The notes: a model not told the origin generated them from the sequence alone. Positions 6,671 to 14,566 are shown, counted from the first letter of the stretch. The stretch is 17,305 nucleotides of DNA from 38-11 sp964539975 (GCA_964539975.1 CAZIKK010000032.1:1-17305); one strand, 5' to 3'. A program made the numbers and translations.

Positions 6671-7020
6671 AGCAACTCTTTGCAAGGTTTAATTGCAATC
6701 CCCTTTACAAAATTAACCGGCAAACTAAATAAAAATGCCGAATCTGGTTTGGACAAGTCTCCCATTACCTCCTCTACTACTTTGACTGCATTATCTTTTT
6801 CATCACAACTGTTGACCACTGTGAAAATGGTTTTGCTGTGGTTTTCATTTTCTCGATCTAATTCCGCAAACCTGGCGAAAAAAGAAAAGTGATTTGCTAC
6901 TAAATGACCCATCCCTGCACTATCAACAATGGTAGCACCACGAATGCCTGCCTCTACAAAGCCACTCAGTATTTCTGTTAAATATTCTGTTCTATTCAAT
7001 ACGATCACTAATAGTTCCAT
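6667..7020 (-). CDS. PII-like signalling protein linked to antiporter
   Basis: A 117-residue soluble protein whose pattern fits the ferredoxin-like beta-alpha-beta-beta-alpha-beta fold of the PII/PII-like superfamily: strand MELLVIVLNR, helix EYLTEILSGFVEAGI, strand GATIVDSAGMG, a loop (about 43-62) where the T-loop would be, strand KTIFTVVN, helix DNAVKVVEEVMGDLS, then KPDSAFLFSLPVNFVKGI. It lacks the GlnB Tyr51 uridylylation context, so it is not a classical nitrogen PII. Start ATG follows TATAGGAGTG. Its stop overlaps the antiporter ATG (ATGA), implying coupled translation and a shared job, by analogy with other PII-like proteins encoded next to membrane transporters (for example SbtB with SbtA). 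The ligand, perhaps an adenine nucleotide, is not readable from sequence. Confidence 0.7.
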   Translation of the reverse strand: MELLVIVLNRTEYLTEILSGFVEAGIRGATIVDSAGMGHLVANHFSFFARFAELDRENENHSKTIFTVVNSCDEKDNAVKVVEEVMGDLSKPDSAFLFSLPVNFVKGIAIKPCKELL

Positions 7021-7037
7021 GTTCTACACTCCTATAT

Positions 7038-7077
7038 AAAAATCAAGTGCCTGCAACCTAAAGGCGATGGCACTTGA
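7038..7077 (-). terminator. Terminator downstream of rubrerythrin
   Basis: On the minus strand, a 9-bp perfect stem TCAAGTGCC / GGCACTTGA (plus arms 7069-7077 and 7043-7051) with a 17-nt loop is followed by five Ts. No separate promoter for the PII-like gene was found between it and the ATG, so some readthrough may be needed. Confidence 0.7.
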
Positions 7078-7091
7078 AAGTATTCATTGCA

Positions 7092-7670
7092 TTAATAGTT
7101 TGTCTCTTTAATTTCGAAGAAAGCTTGCGTTTTTTTGCAGACTGGACATTTTTTTAGTGCTTTTTCACTTTCATGAACATAGCCACACTCTCTGCATTTC
7201 CATCTAACTGTGCTTTCTTTCTCAAAAACCTGATCGTTTTCAACATTTTCCAATAGCTTCAGGTATCTTTTCTCGTGCTCTACCTCCACCTTGGCAATGA
7301 ACCTAAAAGCATGCGCCACATCACTAAATCCTTCTTCTTCTGCTGTTTTGGCAAAAGCAGGGTACAATTCAGTCCATTCCTCATTTTCTCCCATTGCTGC
7401 AGCTTTTAAATTTTCTGCCGTTGTTCCAACCAATCCGGCAGGATAAGCTGCCGTAATTTCAAGGTTTTCACCTCTATCCAAAAAGGAGAAGAATCTTTCC
7501 GCATGTACTTTTTCATTATATGCTGTTTCAAGAAATAGTTCAGCGATTTGTTCATAACCTTCCTTTTTCGCTTTTTCAGCAAAAAATGTATACCGCATTC
7601 TTGCTTGTGACTCTCCTGCAAAAGCTTTCAATAAGTTTTTCTCTGTTTGTGTTCCTTTCACACTTCCCAT
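7092..7670 (-). CDS. rbr: Rubrerythrin
   Basis: Non-haem di-iron peroxidase of anaerobes that reduces H2O2 to water in the cytoplasm with electrons from rubredoxin or NAD(P)H-linked reductases. The 192 residues match classical rubrerythrin: four-helix bundle with Glu20, Glu53, His56 (NEKVHAER), Glu95, Glu98, Glu129, His132 (VEVEHEK), then a C-terminal rubredoxin domain with Cys159-x2-Cys162 (CRECG) and Cys175-x2-Cys178 (CPVC). The start is supported by a GGAGGT site. It lies 50 nt behind the HerA-like ATPase gene and has its own terminator. PerR control would be normal for this family, but no clear Per box is visible in front of it, so that is not claimed. Confidence 0.97.
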   Translation of the reverse strand: MGSVKGTQTEKNLLKAFAGESQARMRYTFFAEKAKKEGYEQIAELFLETAYNEKVHAERFFSFLDRGENLEITAAYPAGLVGTTAENLKAAAMGENEEWTELYPAFAKTAEEEGFSDVAHAFRFIAKVEVEHEKRYLKLLENVENDQVFEKESTVRWKCRECGYVHESEKALKKCPVCKKTQAFFEIKETNY

Positions 7671-7720
7671 AAATTACCTCCATGCTGTTATATATTTGAA
7701 AACCCAACAATTCCAAGTTG

Positions 7721-9262
7721 TCAAGGTTTTTTCAACGATCCCAAGATCCCTCTTGCCAATGTCGTTCCCAATTGTCTTCCAAATGCTGTCATGGCAGATT
7801 TCGTCGTCTTCTCCAATGTCGACTGACGCTTATACGTCGTTCTAGGAGATGTTTTTTTTGTGCCGACTTCTTTTTTAGATTTAAAAGCTGTTTCTTTTTC
7901 TAATCTTTCAGCTTCAATGGCTTTTGCTGTCAATATTTCATAAGCGGATTCTCTGTCTATTGCCGTGCCATATTTTCGCTTCATTATGGAATAATCAATC
8001 ACTTCACGGATGGCTTTTTCTTCCATAAAACCAATCACGCTTCTCGGCGGAGCTACAATGGCTCTTTCTACTATGCTAGGGATGCCTTTTTCATCCAAAA
8101 AAGAAACCAGAGCTTCTCCAACTGCCAGTTGTGTAATTGCTTCTGATGTGTCAATGGACGGATTGGTTCTGAAGGTTTGTGCCGCTACCCTCACTGCCTT
8201 TTGGTCCCGTGGTGTGTAAGCTCTCAGCGCATGTTGAACACGATTCCCCAATTGTCCCAAGACACTGTCCGGAATATCAGAAGGGCTTTGAGTAACAAAG
8301 AATACACCTACTCCCTTTGAACGTATTAATCGAACCACTTGCTCTATCTTATCCAGCAATGCTTTTGAGGTATCCTTGAATAACAGATGCGCCTCATCAA
8401 AGAAAAACACCAACTTAGGTTTGTCCATATCCCCAACTTCTGGCAATCCTTCAAAAATCTCAGCTAAAAGCCACAACAGAAAAGTAGCATATAGTTGGGG
8501 CTGTCTATAGAGAGTTTCAGAAGATAATATATTAATAATCCCTCGGCCATCTCTGTCTCTACCTATGAAATCCATGATGTCTAGAGCCGGTTCTCCAAAA
8601 AACAAATCGCCACCTTGCTCTTCCAAAACCAGCAATCGTCTTTGTATGGCGCCAATGCTCTGAACTGAAATGTTCCCATATTCTCTTCTTAGACTAGTTG
8701 CGTGATCTGCTACGTACTGCAACGTCGATTTCAGATCTTTCAGATCAATGATGAGCCACCCTTTATCATCAGCAATTTTAAACACCACGCTGAGAATACC
8801 GGATTGCGTCTCGTTAAGACTCATAATCCGTGACAACAACAAAGGGCCCATTTCACTTACTTCAGTCCTAACCGGGATTCCTTTTTCACCAAAAACATCC
8901 CAGAATTCCAAAGGATATTTGCGATAATCAAATTCATCAATTCCAATATGGGTTAGTCTTTCAAGTATTTTGCTATTCTCTTTCCCTTCCAACCCCAACC
9001 CTGACAAATCTCCTTTTACGTCCGCTAAAAACACAGGCACACCCAAGTCGCTAAATGCTTCTGCGAGGACTTTCAAGGAAACAGTTTTGCCCGTACCGGT
9101 AGCTCCGGCAATTAGGCCATGTCGATTTGCCATTTTAGGATTTAGATACACTCGGTTGTCCCCTTTACCAAATAAAATCCCTTCATTCACCCTTTTCACC
9201 TCATCGTGATTGTTTTCTAAGTGTAGCCCCATCATTCTAACACTACTCTTAATTGTAATCAC
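7721..9262 (-). CDS. HerA/FtsK-like ATPase, DUF853 family (YjgR-like)
   Basis: P-loop ATPase of 513 residues close to the DUF853 (helicase HerA-like, E. coli YjgR) family. Walker A GATGTGKT (53-60) lies in ANRHGLIAGATGTGKTVSLK; Walker B LVFFFDEAHLL has Asp289 and Glu290; a sensor-like FVTQSPSDIPD follows, then RNRVQHALRAYTP-type text (GNRVQHALRAYTP). After the ATPase core is a basic, Ser/Thr-rich tail (about 450-490) and a short GRQLGTTLARGILGSLKK end, as in other family members. The physiological role of this family is unsettled; DNA translocation is inferred from fold only. Start uncertain: GTG at 9262 has AGGA very close; ATG at 9235 or 9232 is possible and loses no conserved part. Confidence 0.88.
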   Translation of the reverse strand: MITIKSSVRMMGLHLENNHDEVKRVNEGILFGKGDNRVYLNPKMANRHGLIAGATGTGKTVSLKVLAEAFSDLGVPVFLADVKGDLSGLGLEGKENSKILERLTHIGIDEFDYRKYPLEFWDVFGEKGIPVRTEVSEMGPLLLSRIMSLNETQSGILSVVFKIADDKGWLIIDLKDLKSTLQYVADHATSLRREYGNISVQSIGAIQRRLLVLEEQGGDLFFGEPALDIMDFIGRDRDGRGIINILSSETLYRQPQLYATFLLWLLAEIFEGLPEVGDMDKPKLVFFFDEAHLLFKDTSKALLDKIEQVVRLIRSKGVGVFFVTQSPSDIPDSVLGQLGNRVQHALRAYTPRDQKAVRVAAQTFRTNPSIDTSEAITQLAVGEALVSFLDEKGIPSIVERAIVAPPRSVIGFMEEKAIREVIDYSIMKRKYGTAIDRESAYEILTAKAIEAERLEKETAFKSKKEVGTKKTSPRTTYKRQSTLEKTTKSAMTAFGRQLGTTLARGILGSLKKP

Positions 9263-9336
9263 ATTCCTGCATTAATGCAATACCGAATCAGCCACATCAT
9301 TATTCTTTCACCGTTCTACTAATGGACTTGTCCACT

Positions 9337-9678
9337 TTACATTCTTTTCCCCAACATCACCTTTTTCATGTCTCCTTTTGACTGAACCAATGCCAATCCA
9401 CAATACAAAGCAATCGTCAATGCGCCACCTCCCATGATTAATGGAAACCATATGATAGATTTAACGAGGGATTGCTCTCGAAAGACGATCCAAAAATAGA
9501 ACACAAAGAAAATAAAGTAAATGTCAATAAAAGTAAACACTCCCCAGTAGACTTCTAAAATGTGTGCGCCTTCCGCTAGAATATCTTTTTTAATCACTCC
9601 ATATAGAATTAAAACGAGAAACACCAGAGTTGACACGAGAAAAAAAACCTTAAATGCTCGATAAACCTTACTCTCCAT
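9337..9678 (-). CDS. Small membrane protein, DUF1475-like
   Basis: A 113-residue protein with three or four hydrophobic segments (about 9-27, 46-66, 72-95) and short charged ends. The core resembles my memory of DUF1475 proteins: a short first helix, YWGVFTFIDIYFIFFVFYFWIVFREQSLVKSIIW, and a final ALTIALYCGLAL helix. It begins 6 nt after the stop of the DUF1295 gene, with a purine-rich ribosome site (GAGAGGG), so the two are cotranscribed and may work together in the membrane. No catalytic residues or known reaction can be named. Confidence 0.7.
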   Translation of the reverse strand: MESKVYRAFKVFFLVSTLVFLVLILYGVIKKDILAEGAHILEVYWGVFTFIDIYFIFFVFYFWIVFREQSLVKSIIWFPLIMGGGALTIALYCGLALVQSKGDMKKVMLGKRM

Positions 9679-9684
9679 CTTTCT

Positions 9685-10443
9685 CTACCCTCTCTTGCCA
9701 ATAAAAGGAACAAATACAGGTGTCTTTTTCTTGTAGGCTATAAAGTCTGGCCTATCTTTGTATTTTTCTTCCAAAAGTGGAACTCCCGACACAAACCTCA
9801 CAAGATAAGTAATCGTAAGCGCACCTATTGCAGAATACCAAGGTGCTCCTAAGCCAATACCTGTTAAGAAAATCCCCCACCAAAGGGTTGCTTCTCCGAA
9901 ATAATTAGGATGTCTTGTGTACTTCCATAATCCTATATCAATTAGTTTTCCTTTGTTCTCCGGTTTAGCTTTGAATACTTTTAACTGGTGATCTCCCACC
10001 GATTCAAATGTCAATCCAAATATGAAAACCAGAACCCCAACAACTACCAACACTCCATTGTCAACGGTGTCACCGTAGGTGATGATGGTCATGGCTACAA
10101 TGAATTGCAGTACCCCTTGCAGCATAAACACTTTGAAAAAAGCATTGATCACTTGGTGATCTCCCCATTTCTTTCTCATAGCCACATAACGAAAGTCTTC
10201 TGGTTTGCCCACGTTTCTTCTAAAGATGTGATAAGAAAGCCTTAACCCCCAAACGGATACCATAATGGGAATGATCAAACGTTGAAGATTGGGTGTGTTT
10301 AGCCACAACACGCATGACAAAACGACAAAACCTAAACCCCATCCAATATCCACAATAGAATTATCCTTTTTCCATTGTGCCACCAAAAAGAATCCTGTGA
10401 AGAAAAGAAAAATTGTAATGCCCGATAACAAAACATCATTCAT
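9685..10443 (-). CDS. DUF1295 / steroid 5-alpha-reductase-like membrane protein
   Basis: Polytopic membrane protein of 252 residues with about six to seven hydrophobic helices. The diagnostic part is GLWKYTRHPNYFGE (171-184), the C-terminal motif of DUF1295 proteins and their relatives (steroid 5-alpha reductases, isoprenylcysteine carboxyl methyltransferases), where it forms the NAD(P)H or S-adenosylmethionine pocket. Earlier IVDIGWGLGFV (30-40) and SVWGLRLSYHIFRR (63-76) are also typical. A reductase or methyltransferase acting on a lipid or isoprenoid is the family expectation; the substrate is unknown. Its ATG lies 8 nt inside the end of the DegV domain gene, with AAGGAGG in that coding sequence, so it is translationally coupled to the fatty-acid-kinase-like protein. 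Confidence 0.85.
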   Translation of the reverse strand: MNDVLLSGITIFLFFTGFFLVAQWKKDNSIVDIGWGLGFVVLSCVLWLNTPNLQRLIIPIMVSVWGLRLSYHIFRRNVGKPEDFRYVAMRKKWGDHQVINAFFKVFMLQGVLQFIVAMTIITYGDTVDNGVLVVVGVLVFIFGLTFESVGDHQLKVFKAKPENKGKLIDIGLWKYTRHPNYFGEATLWWGIFLTGIGLGAPWYSAIGALTITYLVRFVSGVPLLEEKYKDRPDFIAYKKKTPVFVPFIGKRG

Positions 10444-11206
10444 AAATGGCCTCCTTGAAAGCTATGCCGTAAGCACCTTTTCCTATGTATGCAGAAATAA
10501 TGGACGAAACTCCTTCGATATAAAGAGGCGGGAATCCTACTAATTGTTCCGTGTAAGAAGCCAGTTCCTTAGCTTTTTCCAAGTTATCTGTATGGACAAT
10601 AACGTATTCCTCTATGTTTTTATCTGTAACCGTTTTTTGAATCAGCTTTTGTATATTAAACTCTTTCAGAACGGTTCCATTCCCGATTTTATCGATTGAA
10701 ATAATTGGCTTGATCCCTAAAGAAGCCGCTAATTTTCCTGCTACTCTTGGAACACGCCCGCTTTGGGCCGCATAATTCAAATCTGGTATCTTGACATAAA
10801 TGCCGATCTGATTTTTCAAGATTTGCAGTCTATCTATCAACGTATCAAACGCCACTCCAGATGCGATATAATCCACAGCATTTTTTACCAGTAATCCCTC
10901 TGCTCCTGAGTTTAGGCAAGAATCTATGATGTGAATTCTCTTACCGTCTTTGGAAAGCTTTTCCGCTGCTGAAGCCATTCTTTCATAAGTGCCACTCATT
11001 TTTGATGAAATGGTAATCCCAATAATTTCATCATAATGTTCCAGCAAAAATTTCATTGACTTTTCAATGAATCGTTCATTTGGCTGTGATGATTTTGGAT
11101 ATTCTGATGATTTTTCCAAAGTGTTGAAAATGGTTGTGGCATCTGTGGTATATCTATCCAAGTAAATGCTTCCATTGTGGATCATTGTCAACGGAATGGT
11201 ATATAT
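10436..11206 (-). CDS. DegV (FakB-like) domain, C-terminal part of DhaL-DegV fusion, cut by assembly gap
   Basis: About 255 readable codons of a DegV/EDD fatty-acid-binding domain, missing its first strand, which lies in the run of Ns. The frame is already in DegV text at the gap edge (IYTIPLTMIHNGSIYLD). Recognisable: ISSKMSGTYERM for the acyl-phosphate-binding Ser loop, AQSGRVPRVAGKLAASLGIKP for the Arg-containing segment, VHTDNLEKAKELA, and the last helix GKGAYGIAFKEAIYE. FakB proteins hold a fatty acid that FakA phosphorylates for membrane lipid synthesis. The usual His in the GAHTGPG-like turn reads SAYIGKG here. The gene most likely continues upstream into the DhaL domain as one polypeptide. 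An internal ATG (11191) is not a real start. It overlaps the DUF1295 gene by 8 nt. Confidence 0.85.
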   Translation of the reverse strand: MYTIPLTMIHNGSIYLDRYTTDATTIFNTLEKSSEYPKSSQPNERFIEKSMKFLLEHYDEIIGITISSKMSGTYERMASAAEKLSKDGKRIHIIDSCLNSGAEGLLVKNAVDYIASGVAFDTLIDRLQILKNQIGIYVKIPDLNYAAQSGRVPRVAGKLAASLGIKPIISIDKIGNGTVLKEFNIQKLIQKTVTDKNIEEYVIVHTDNLEKAKELASYTEQLVGFPPLYIEGVSSIISAYIGKGAYGIAFKEAIYE

Positions 11207-11306
11207 NNNNNNNNNNNNNNNNNNNNNNNNNNNNNNNNNNNNNNNNNNNNNNNNNNNNNNNNNNNNNNNNNNNNNNNNNNNNNNNNNNNNNNNNNNNNNN
11301 NNNNNN
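11207..11306. other. Assembly gap (100 N)
   Basis: Exactly 100 unknown bases, the customary placeholder for a gap of unknown size. It removes the end of the FakA-like middle region and the start of the DegV domain. Comparison with what such fusions normally contain suggests roughly 300 nt are missing rather than 100; this is an estimate from memory of the family. Confidence 0.97.
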
Positions 11307-11996
11307 ACTTGACATCTTTGACGCTATGACTAATCTTATCATGATCAATTTTCTCAACTCTTGAGAGATTGCGTTCTGTCATCACACCACTCGTTATGAA
11401 TTCATGGACGCCTTCTACAAAGCAGACAAATCCCTTTGCGCCAGCATCCACAACATCTGCTTCTCTTAGAACTTTTAGAAGCGTTTTTGTCCGGTCCAAC
11501 ACGTCATAGGTATAGTTCAAAGAAGCCTTCATCAGATGATCCAAATTTTGGTGTCGATGGTACTCCTCTTTCAGAAAATCAGCCCACTCTCTCATCACTG
11601 TCAATATGGTTCCTTCTTCGGGGTTGCTAATTGCTTCATATGCATAATGGACCGCTTCATTCAAAGCATGCACAAATTCTTCGATAGTCAGTCTTTTCTT
11701 GCCCTCTGTTGTTTGAGACAATCCGTAAAATATTTGGCAATGATGGTTCCAGAATTCCCGTATGAGGCTTCGATAGCTGCTGTCGAAATGGATCCAAGGG
11801 TTGCGTCCACTTCTGCCTTTCTTTCTGCGTGGCTGATGATATTGTTCATAGTAAAAGCCAGGTTGCTGCCTGTATCGCTATCCGCTACTGGGAATACATT
11901 AATTTCATTGAGTTGCTTTTCATTTTTAATGATTTGTCTTGCACCTGAAATGATGTAATCGTAAATTTGGAACCCATTTAGCACAATCCCTTCCAT
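11307..11996 (-). pseudogene. DhaL (FakA-like kinase) domain, frameshifted N-terminal part of DhaL-DegV fusion
   Basis: N-terminal DhaL/DAK2 domain of a fatty-acid-kinase-like fusion. The start is ATG at 11996 (MEGIVLNGFQIYDYI), preceded by GAGGTGG; a GTG at 12005 lies on top of that site. Mg-ATP loop NVFPVADSDTGSN carries the conserved Asp pair, followed by ASYGNSGTIIAKYF. Then the frame breaks: the first frame stops at 11688, while the correct continuation (YGLSQTTEGKKRLTIEEF) is in the next frame. One extra T in the T4 run (plus A run 11727-11730) would restore Y-F-Y-G-L-S-Q. The rest (AVHYAYEAISNPEEGTILTVMREWA, DAGAKGFVCFVEG) is well conserved and runs to the gap. The break is either a sequencing error in a homopolymer or a recent mutation. 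Confidence 0.82.
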
Positions 11997-12035
11997 TTGA
12001 TCCACCTCACTGGTTTTATATGCTTCTTATTTATT

Positions 12036-12064
12036 AGTATACACACAACCCTGTGATTAGGCAA
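12036..12064 (-). promoter_or_regulatory. Promoter of the DhaL-DegV operon
   Basis: On the minus strand, TTGCCT (plus coordinates 12059-12064) and TATACT (12036-12041) are spaced by 17 nt, about 40 nt before the start codon. The 130 nt between this gene and the atoE terminator hold no other feature I can support. Confidence 0.6.
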
Positions 12065-12137
12065 AACAAAAAGTATTAAATCCACATCTGGAATCATTTT
12101 AATTTCATCTGTGGTAATTATGCCCTTCTCCTTCTGT

Positions 12138-12173
12138 AAAAAAATCAAGCGTACGTGAATACGCTTGATTTTT
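12138..12173. terminator. Terminator downstream of the atoE-like gene
   Basis: A 14-bp stem (12140-12153 with 12160-12173) closes a 6-nt loop. The minus strand then reads seven Ts. It ends the BKACE operon and separates it from the DhaL-DegV promoter; symmetric enough to act in both directions. Confidence 0.93.
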
Positions 12174-12205
12174 AACCGTCTTTAAAAATGCTCCTCTGCT
12201 TTTGC

Positions 12206-13597
12206 TTAGCTAAAGAACAGTGGCAACACCAGCAATCCAATGGTAGTAAACACAAACCAGAAGATCCATATAAATGCCATATATCCCCAAACATCCTTCA
12301 ACTTCATCTTAACAATTGCCAATGCAGGAATCACGTATAGTGGTTGTAGCAAGTTTGTTGCCTCATCACCAAAGATAAAGGCATTAATAACATGAGGAAT
12401 GTTTGCCCCCAACTCTTGTGCAGCATCCACCAAGATAGGTCCCTGAATAATCCATTGCCCTCCTTGAGAAGGAATGAACAAGTTAACGATAGAGGCAGAA
12501 TAATAGGAGAATAGCGGTAACGTATGGGCTGTCGCCACGGAAGTAAATCCTCCAACGATGATTTGACCCAATCCTGAAGTTGTCATCATGCCTTGAATAC
12601 CACCATAAAATGGGAATTGAATCATAACATCTGTCGCCAATCCTAAGTTTGTTCTGTAGGCTGAAATAAAGCTTGATGGTGTATTGTAAAGGAAAAAGTT
12701 CGCAATCAAGAAGATAAAAATTACAAAGTTCAAGCTTAAAGATCCTAAAATACCTCTCTGCATAAATGTATAGCCGATGTTAACCAATCCTGCCACTCCA
12801 ATCAAGTACATGACAATTCGACTATTGTTCATTCTAAAAGCAGGTGTCTTTTTCTCTGGCACTTCTTTTTCAACAATTTCTTCCTCATCATCCAATCCAT
12901 GGAACTCTACCACTTCGTGCTTAGGTGGCATCGTCTTGATTGTCAGAATAATGGTACCAATTGCCAAGAACCAGAATAAAACGGTGTTCATTGGATTGTA
13001 AACAGAGACATCTTGCGTGATCACACCAATCTTGTCAACCAAGAAATGGTCTTGACTTGCAATAAGGGCATAAACCGATGCACTTGGTCCCCAGCATTGT
13101 CCCAGAATCATTGTTGAATATCCTGCAGCTACCAACATTGGGAAGTGCAAACCTCTAATATTCTTACTTAATTGCATAGCCAAAACAGGTGTTGCAATTG
13201 TACCAAATGCCCAGTTCATAAAACTTGAAACATAGCCAAAAAGCATCAGTAAAACAACTGCAGCAACATGAGAGTTAACTAGTTTCGCCAATTTTGTCAA
13301 CACATTTTTAACTTGTCTTGATCTAGCTGTTACAGAACAAGTTACAACCATAAATGACATTTGGAAAGCAAATGCAATTTGTCCCCAAACACCATCATAC
13401 CAAGCGCCTATCATTCCTATCACGCCTGTACCAGTGAAAATCACGCCGGAAACGAAAATGATGATCGTTAGAATTAAACAAAATACCAGTGGATCTGGGA
13501 TGAAATTTTCCGCCGCAAATTGAAAACGTTTACTAAATCGCCAGAATACCGAACCTTGATCTTTATGTTCCAAAGAACTTGGTTGATTATTTGCCAT
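12206..13597 (-). CDS. atoE: Short-chain fatty acid transporter, AtoE family
   Basis: Polytopic membrane protein of 463 residues with about 11-12 helices, of the AtoE short-chain fatty acid transporter family (PF02667). Family signatures seen: RFSKRFQFAAENFIPDPLVF near the N-terminus, SSFMNWAFGTIATPVLA, AAGYSTMILGQCWGPSASV, and late in the protein LFIPSQGGQWIIQGPILVDAA followed by FGDEATNLLQPLY. A charged cytoplasmic loop (about 228-255) splits the two halves. Known members move acetoacetate and other short acids across the membrane. AAGGAGTG precedes the ATG, 10 nt after the dehydrogenase stop. As third gene of the sigma-54 operon it may import the operon's 3-hydroxy or 3-keto acid substrate, or export acetoacetate; the sequence does not decide between these. 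Confidence 0.93.
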   Translation of the reverse strand: MANNQPSSLEHKDQGSVFWRFSKRFQFAAENFIPDPLVFCLILTIIIFVSGVIFTGTGVIGMIGAWYDGVWGQIAFAFQMSFMVVTCSVTARSRQVKNVLTKLAKLVNSHVAAVVLLMLFGYVSSFMNWAFGTIATPVLAMQLSKNIRGLHFPMLVAAGYSTMILGQCWGPSASVYALIASQDHFLVDKIGVITQDVSVYNPMNTVLFWFLAIGTIILTIKTMPPKHEVVEFHGLDDEEEIVEKEVPEKKTPAFRMNNSRIVMYLIGVAGLVNIGYTFMQRGILGSLSLNFVIFIFLIANFFLYNTPSSFISAYRTNLGLATDVMIQFPFYGGIQGMMTTSGLGQIIVGGFTSVATAHTLPLFSYYSASIVNLFIPSQGGQWIIQGPILVDAAQELGANIPHVINAFIFGDEATNLLQPLYVIPALAIVKMKLKDVWGYMAFIWIFWFVFTTIGLLVLPLFFS

Positions 13598-13607
13598 AAT
13601 ACACTCC

Positions 13608-14552
13608 TTAAATATATTTTTTTGATGCTTTGAGTTGATTGATTAATCGAATGTTGAATGCTTCTTGGATCTTGCTTCGCTCTGATTCAGGATACTTGAA
13701 AAATCCTTCACCAGACTTTAACCCTAATTTTCCTTCAGCTACTTTTTCTTTCAATAGTGGATTCGCCTCTTGTCGATTGTCCATAACCGCCAATAAATTG
13801 TCACCAACGGTACACCAAATGTCCAGTCCTCCCATATCCGCTACTTCAAGCTGTCCTGTCGTCGCATATCGGAAAGCGGGCCCAAACTTTAATGCCTTAT
13901 CAATGCTTTCAGGATCTGCCACTCCCATTTCTATCAATGAGAATACTTCTCGCGCAACACCTTGCTGAATTCGATTTGCAACCAAACCTGGTACGTCTTT
14001 CAAGACTTTGACCACTTGTTTGCCAATTTTTTCGTATAGATCTTTCACCTCCTCATATGTTTCTTCTGGCATATTCCCGAAATAGGACAACTCTGCGATT
14101 GGCATCAAATGAGCTGGATTATACCAGTGACAGACCATCATCCGCTTTTTCCTTTCTTCGGAAACAGCTGTTAACATTTTATCCAAAGGAAGACTTGATG
14201 TATTGCTTGCAAAAATAGCTTCCTTTTTGCAATACCGGTCAAGTTTTCCAAAGATCTCTTGTTTCAGTTCAAGGTTTTCGAAAACGGCTTCAATGACATA
14301 ATCCGCATCCTTGACGCAAGCTTCTAAATCATCAAATATTTGGATTGACTCTACACTGGATGCTATTTGATTTTTTTCAATCAATCCATGTTCGCTGAGA
14401 AACACGAGAATATTCTCGATTTTCCCTTTGACGGAATTTCTGACTTCATCGTTTACTTCGTACAGGTTTACTTGGTAACCATACATAGCAAAGTTTGTTG
14501 CAATGCCATGACCCATCGTACCAGCGCCTAATACTGCGATCTTCTTAATCAT
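13608..14552 (-). CDS. NAD-dependent 3-hydroxyacid / 3-hydroxyacyl-CoA dehydrogenase
   Basis: A 314-residue two-domain dehydrogenase. N-terminal Rossmann domain with GAGTMG (9-14) and Glu32 at the end of the second strand, which favours NAD over NADP; SNTSS (116-120); catalytic His142 with Asn145 in HWYNPAHLMPIAE, Glu154 pairing with the His. C-terminal helical domain from about 187 (VPGLVANRI). The HWYNPAHLMP form is closer to members acting on free hydroxy acids (L-carnitine dehydrogenase, L-gulonate dehydrogenase, lambda-crystallin) than to the HFFNP of classical 3-hydroxybutyryl-CoA dehydrogenase, so a free short 3-hydroxy acid is a good candidate substrate. Placed 14 nt after the BKACE gene and 10 nt before atoE. 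It should supply the 3-keto acid that BKACE cleaves. Substrate specificity is inference. Confidence 0.88.
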   Translation of the reverse strand: MIKKIAVLGAGTMGHGIATNFAMYGYQVNLYEVNDEVRNSVKGKIENILVFLSEHGLIEKNQIASSVESIQIFDDLEACVKDADYVIEAVFENLELKQEIFGKLDRYCKKEAIFASNTSSLPLDKMLTAVSEERKKRMMVCHWYNPAHLMPIAELSYFGNMPEETYEEVKDLYEKIGKQVVKVLKDVPGLVANRIQQGVAREVFSLIEMGVADPESIDKALKFGPAFRYATTGQLEVADMGGLDIWCTVGDNLLAVMDNRQEANPLLKEKVAEGKLGLKSGEGFFKYPESERSKIQEAFNIRLINQLKASKKYI

Positions 14553-14566
14553 GGTTCCTCCTTGTC

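Noticed and set aside
7671..7720. Per box or promoter directly upstream of rubrerythrin
   Set aside because: TTGACA is present on the minus strand but no -10 stands at 16-18 nt, and no 7-1-7 dyad was found.
7699..7730. Possible terminator between the HerA-like ATPase and rubrerythrin genes
   Set aside because: The stem AAAACCCAAC / GTTG-bulge-GGTTTT needs a 4-nt bulge and has a poor T tract; too weak to call.
9263..9336. Promoter for the HerA-like ATPase gene
   Set aside because: GCATTAATGC and GGACAAGTCC are short dyads, but no pair of -35 and -10 boxes at usual spacing could be found.
11727..11730. Programmed ribosomal frameshift in the DhaL domain
   Set aside because: The T4 run is not a proper X-XXY-YYZ heptamer in the reading frame, and no downstream hairpin is evident; a homopolymer base-count error is simpler.
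12006..12137. Riboswitch or small RNA in front of the DhaL-DegV gene
   Set aside because: Apart from the promoter, only AT-rich sequence without a stable conserved fold was seen.
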